Assembly: GCF_000282595.1 (NCBI RefSeq)
Contig: NZ_AKIZ01000016.1
Location: forward strand, 558,001 to 622,000
DNA: 64,000 bases
Origin: Phyllobacterium sp. YR531
GTDB taxonomy: Bacteria; Pseudomonadota; Alphaproteobacteria; Rhizobiales; Rhizobiaceae
Direction of reading: 5' to 3'
Shown here: in pieces, positions 60,863 through 64,000 of the stretch
Numbering within the stretch: position 1 is the first letter of the stretch
Layout of the letters: each line of letters starts with the position of its first letter
The notes under the pieces: model-generated
What the model saw: the letters and a program-made list of their open reading frames with translations, nothing else
What the model was told of the DNA's origin: nothing
The model's database searches: none
Translations under genes and position numbers: made by a program

Positions 60863-63055
60863 TTAATTCAATCTCGTATTTGTCTTATTGGCCTTGCGGA
60901 TAGCCTTGATGGTGTTAGCTTCGAATGAAGCCCTATCTTTGGCTAAAGCCATTTCAAGACGTGAAACTGCCTCAGCCGAAGCACCACGATTGTCGATAAC
61001 CGGAGCGTAGGTGAAGGTTCCAGCACCGCCAGAGACACCACCCGCCTTCAAAGAAGGCATACTTGGCGCACGCAATTTATGGTTTGGAATAATCTGAGCG
61101 CCCTTTGGGACGTTCATCAGTTCCGGGCCTTTTTCACCCACAACAGATAGACCACCTGGAGCATTATTTGTGCCCTTGGCGTAGCCAACAATCTTGCCGA
61201 TGGCACCAAATATTCCGCCGAATGCGCCACCTCCGCTGCCGCCACTAGCAGGCTTGAACAACGCATCAAAGGCAGAGTTCAAAAGAAGGTCGCCTAGCTT
61301 CTTCGCCAGGTTGCTCAAGGCGTCTGACAGGCTTGCGGCACCTGTAAGGGCATCCATCGCGCCTGACTTGAACGTGTCATAGAACTCAGATGACGCTTGC
61401 TCGGCGCGTTCCTGAGAATCCTGCACCCTACGCAATTCATCAGCCTGTCTTGCGTACGCAGTCGATACAGCGTCGATTTGCGAAATGTGTTCTGGTGACA
61501 GTTTTATGCTGTCGAGGTCCGTTTGGCCTTTTTTGCGGGCCTCTTCCTTCAAATCAGCCAGCGCAGCCTGTTCTAGGTCCAGGGACATGCGACGCTTTTC
61601 TTGCGCCTCATAGGACTGTCCAACGAGCCCCAGTTCAACTTTCAGCGCTTCTGTACGATCACGGATGGCTTGTATGTCATCAGTGATTCGACTGTCAGCG
61701 GTCCGCGGTGCCGCCTTAGCTTTCGGTGTCTTTGGTGTCTTAGTCGGATCCACTGGATAGTCCGCCAGCGAAACGGGCACAACCTTTTCAGGCAGGATCG
61801 GCGTCGGCGTAAATGGCCTGCTCGGCATCTTGAAGGCGGGCTTGGCTTGCTCTGGATACTGCAGCAACTGCGCCTGATACTGGCCAATATCCCGCTTCAC
61901 CAGCGGGCTGTTTTTGAGTGGACTGTTCTGAAGATCGCTGATCTTCTTTTCGATCTCCAGGCGTTTGTTGGAGATATCAAGTGCTTGTCTTTCAGGTGTG
62001 GCGGTCGACTTGATACCGATTGCACCGCCCAGGAAACTACGCTCGCCCGTTGGTCCAGCCAGGAACTTGCCAATATTATCAAGGCCAGTCCAATGTCCTG
62101 CCTCGGTAAAGAAATTTTGGCCCGCCTGCTGAGCCTCTTTGAATGCCGTTACAATGGCATTGATGTTGCCAATGAACGTCTCGAAGTTGAGCGACGATAT
62201 TTCGGTGGCGATCTCATCCATGGCACCGCCAAAGGTTTTGGCAGCCGTTGAAGATTTGTTGAAACGACCGGCAACATCCGTGAGCACATTAAACAGCCGA
62301 ACGAAGCCTGACGATACTGTTTGCTCTGCTCCAGCAACCTTTTCTTGCAAGATTGGTGCACCGGCCGCAAACGCGTCAAAAAACGCTTTTGATGAGACTT
62401 TTCCGTCCTTCACCAGCCGGGTCAGCGCTCCGACAGAACCGCCTGTCTCTTTCATACCGGCTGCAACAGCTTGCAAAAGAGCAGGAGCGCCGTCGATCAA
62501 GCTCCCGTACTCTTCGGCCTGAATTTTGGTGCCGCCGATGGCCTGCCCTAGCTGAAGCAAGGCGCCTGCGGATTCGGATGCCGACTGACCGCCGGCACGA
62601 AGAGCCAAGGCGACATTGTCGGTGAATTTGACCAGTTGCCCCTGGTTAACTCCCAAATCTTTCGCAGCAAGTGATGCACGTCCATACAGGGTTGCAAGGT
62701 CGCCAATAGGCACTGCATTACGCTGCGCGGCTGCAAAAAGTTGATCGTAAACGTTCGTTAGGTCTTCACCAGCCAGACCAGCGGACTTCAATGAATTTTC
62801 GATTTTGATACTGCTGTCGATCAGTGACGAAGCGCTCTTCAGTGCAGCCGCTCCCACGAAACCACCAGCCAAAAATCCACCGGCGCGGCCAACTTTGGAA
62901 AAGGCAGCATTCATTTTTGCCGCAGCGGACTCGGCCTGCCTCTGCATGCCTTTAAATTCGCGTCCCGTTACCTTTGAGGCATTTTTCATCTGCCGCTCTA
63001 GAAGCGCTGTACGCGCCTCTATTGAGAGCAGAAGCTTTTCTTCATCCGTTGCCAT
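60863..63055 (-). CDS. Phage tail tape measure protein
   Basis: The 730-residue protein sets tail length. The N-terminal 60 residues are charged coiled coil (LLERQMKNASKVTGREFKGM). A region of Ala- and Gly-rich helices follows (ALKSASSLIDSSIKIENSL to about 330), with a typical AEEYGSLIDGAPALLQAVAAG motif. A Pro/Lys-rich linker lies near 420-450, and C-terminal hydrophobic helices near 580-640 end with GGLSVVGEKGPELMNVPKGA, common in lambdoid-type tape measures. The length predicts a short to medium siphovirus tail. The start overlaps the upstream gene by 14 bases. Confidence 0.9.
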   Translation of the reverse strand: MATDEEKLLLSIEARTALLERQMKNASKVTGREFKGMQRQAESAAAKMNAAFSKVGRAGGFLAGGFVGAAALKSASSLIDSSIKIENSLKSAGLAGEDLTNVYDQLFAAAQRNAVPIGDLATLYGRASLAAKDLGVNQGQLVKFTDNVALALRAGGQSASESAGALLQLGQAIGGTKIQAEEYGSLIDGAPALLQAVAAGMKETGGSVGALTRLVKDGKVSSKAFFDAFAAGAPILQEKVAGAEQTVSSGFVRLFNVLTDVAGRFNKSSTAAKTFGGAMDEIATEISSLNFETFIGNINAIVTAFKEAQQAGQNFFTEAGHWTGLDNIGKFLAGPTGERSFLGGAIGIKSTATPERQALDISNKRLEIEKKISDLQNSPLKNSPLVKRDIGQYQAQLLQYPEQAKPAFKMPSRPFTPTPILPEKVVPVSLADYPVDPTKTPKTPKAKAAPRTADSRITDDIQAIRDRTEALKVELGLVGQSYEAQEKRRMSLDLEQAALADLKEEARKKGQTDLDSIKLSPEHISQIDAVSTAYARQADELRRVQDSQERAEQASSEFYDTFKSGAMDALTGAASLSDALSNLAKKLGDLLLNSAFDALFKPASGGSGGGAFGGIFGAIGKIVGYAKGTNNAPGGLSVVGEKGPELMNVPKGAQIIPNHKLRAPSMPSLKAGGVSGGAGTFTYAPVIDNRGASAEAVSRLEMALAKDRASFEANTIKAIRKANKTNTRLN

Positions 63056-63506
63056 TCCATACCTTCCTGACCGCCTTGCGAACTGCCGTATTGACCCGTC
63101 GCGTTACGCGCTTCCGATTGGCCCGATACGACACGTAGAAAAAGGGTTGCTTCGATGTTCCTGGATTTTTTGACCCAGCAAACCGGCCACCGTTCAAATG
63201 GGGAGCCGTGCCAAACTCAACGAAGCGCGCGTAGTAAGCTTTGGCGTTGCCAGCGAATATCGTGATGGTTGCGTTGCCACTGGCAGGTTTGACCTTGCCG
63301 ATAACCATTGCGCCCTTGGGAGCTTTGCCCCACGTCCAGCCAATGCTTGCTTTCAAGTCTCCATCATCTACAGCGACGAGATTGCGCATCATGGTTACAA
63401 TCTCTTCGGCGCCGACTTCCATGGCGTCATAAGCGGCGATCTCGCCTGCCTTGACGATTGCAAGCATTTTGCGCTGGATACGTGCCAGGCCGCCGTCGTT
63501 AGCCAT
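63042..63506 (-). CDS. HK97-gp10-like tail or connector protein
   Basis: The 154-residue protein matches the HK97 gp10 type: an N-terminal helix (IQRKMLAIVKAGEIAAYDAM), GDLKASIGW near residue 48, and AYYARFVEFGTAPH near 88, which is the family signature. In phages it sits at the head-tail joint or tail completion. Here it lies between the tail chaperone and the tape measure, whereas it usually precedes the major tail gene. The ATG at 63506 is preferred over a TTG at 63518. Confidence 0.85.
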   Translation of the reverse strand: MANDGGLARIQRKMLAIVKAGEIAAYDAMEVGAEEIVTMMRNLVAVDDGDLKASIGWTWGKAPKGAMVIGKVKPASGNATITIFAGNAKAYYARFVEFGTAPHLNGGRFAGSKNPGTSKQPFFYVSYRANRKRVTRRVNTAVRKAVRKVWNGNG

Positions 63507-63849
63507 CGACGGGCACAACAGCCGGGGTATCGTTACCGAAGAACGAAGCTTCGAGGATCATCAAGGAAAGAGCCATGTTTTCCGTCAGTGGACGCTTCTC
63601 GACGTATCGCTCAACAAGACGTAGAGCATCAACAGGCTTGGTGCCGCCGCCAACCAGGGCGAGCCGTACAATTTCTTTGATATCACCAATCAGATAAATG
63701 CCTTCGCGATGCATGCGATTGAACGTTCCGAACAGGCTACGGCTATATTTAGCTTCCCATTCGAGCGCTTCCGGCCAGCCGAATTGAAAGTCGTAGTTGC
63801 CGTCGCCAAAAGGCTGAGTGATGCGGGCGTAACTGTGGTCGTTGTCCAT
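63499..63849 (-). CDS. GTA-gp10-like tail assembly protein
   Basis: The 116-residue protein resembles the gene-transfer-agent gp10 / tail assembly chaperone family: ITQPFGDGNYDFQFGWPEALEW, then EIVRLALVGGGTKPVDALR near residue 60 and a C-terminal helix. GGAG six bases before the ATG at 63849 is clear. It precedes the HK97-gp10-like gene with an eight-base overlap. Such proteins help assemble the tail around the tape measure. Confidence 0.82.
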   Translation of the reverse strand: MDNDHSYARITQPFGDGNYDFQFGWPEALEWEAKYSRSLFGTFNRMHREGIYLIGDIKEIVRLALVGGGTKPVDALRLVERYVEKRPLTENMALSLMILEASFFGNDTPAVVPVDG

Positions 63850-63863
63850 GGATTCTCCATAGT

Positions 63864-63885
63864 AAAAAGCCCGCGCTAGGGCGGG
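63864..63885 (-). terminator. Terminator-like hairpin before the tail genes
   Basis: CCCGC and GCGGG pair around a six-base loop, with CTTTTTAC following on the minus strand. It would end a transcript arriving from upstream tail genes beyond the window, or act as a partial barrier. Confidence 0.5.
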
Positions 63886-63954
63886 TTACGTTGAGCGCGT
63901 ATCGACGAACGACTGCACGACTGCTATGCCGATGACGCATTGAGGGGGAATGAA

Positions 63955-64000
63955 ATGAGAATAATTATTTGCTTAGTATCGTTAGCTTTGATGAACACGT
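63955..64000 (+). CDS. Start of a secreted protein gene, cut by window end
   Basis: An ATG at 63955 follows GAGGGGG and reads MRIIICLVSLALMNT, a signal-peptide-like start. It runs off the window. It is on the opposite strand to the tail genes, as expected of a cargo (moron) gene inserted in the tail module. Confidence 0.5.
   Translation, partial: MRIIICLVSLALMNT

Larger units (their letters stand above)
54036..64000. mobile_element. Integrated phage-like element (right end beyond window)
   Basis: A large serine recombinase next to a tRNA, small AT-richer cargo genes on both strands, a toxin-antitoxin pair and minus-strand tail genes define an integrated element. The left boundary is in the tRNA-Met 3' half. 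No second copy of the tRNA 3' end was seen up to 64000, so the other boundary is outside. Tail genes stop next to cargo without baseplate, fibre or lysis genes, so the element may be incomplete. Confidence 0.82.

Noticed and set aside
60863-63849. A gene transfer agent cluster, suggested by the GTA-gp10-like protein.
   Set aside because: An integrase at a tRNA, toxin genes and cargo are not part of GTA clusters, and the gene order differs.
1-64000. CRISPR arrays, insertion sequences and rRNA genes.
   Set aside because: No regularly spaced repeats, transposase motifs or rRNA signatures were seen in the window.

Overview
The window reads as chromosome of a Brucellaceae alphaproteobacterium (Brucella/Ochrobactrum type) carrying an integrated phage-like element at its right end. 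The assignment is inferred from gene content: a fused trpE(G) behind a three-tryptophan leader peptide, a short-form PutA with a divergent Lrp-type regulator, choXWV, a DUF1134/EipA envelope protein, chpT close to ctrA, and the DUF1153 CtrA inhibitor SciP. No database search was possible.

Region 1 (1-15.7 kb) is housekeeping metabolism: glutathionyl-hydroquinone reductase (cut by the window edge), two Nudix hydrolases, a metallophosphoesterase, leuA with a leucine-rich leader peptide and hairpin, a secreted alpha/beta hydrolase, a CDF metal transporter, trpL-trpE(G) with a classical attenuator, fhs, putA and its regulator. Region 2 (15.7-22.3 kb) is a tightly coupled five-gene operon of poorly characterised proteins around a AAA ATPase: coiled coil, soluble protein, ATPase, unknown, membrane protein. 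Region 3 (22.4-32 kb) has thymidine kinase and two import systems, choline (choXWV) and dipeptide (dppABCDF). In both, a hairpin separates the binding-protein gene from the membrane genes. Region 4 (32-40.2 kb) holds an SDR dehydrogenase, a coupled trio (membrane hydrolase, methyltransferase, lipoprotein), a SleB-type cell-wall hydrolase, a HugZ-like protein and an RNA methyltransferase.

Region 5 (40.3-50 kb) is a cell-cycle and envelope neighbourhood: eipA, chpT, a degenerate single-domain receiver, ctrA, fliJ, a Ctp/Prc protease, a PqiA-like protein and sciP. GANTC (CcrM) sites cluster upstream of ctrA and in the eipA-chpT gap. mnmA and two sugar-nucleotide genes (DegT aminotransferase, Gfo/Idh dehydrogenase) complete the core part.

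Region 6 (54.0-64.0 kb) is an element integrated in a tRNA-Met(CAT) gene. A large serine recombinase begins with a TTG coupled to a 45-residue ORF and ends inside the tRNA. Next come an atypical tRNA-like gene, small cargo genes sharing a repeated palindromic promoter-like element, a Doc-type toxin with an unfamiliar 56-residue partner and elaborate operators, and then a tail module on the minus strand (tape measure, HK97-gp10-like, GTA-gp10-like). The tail module stops abruptly next to the cargo, so the element is either a remnant or arranged unusually. Its far end lies beyond the window.
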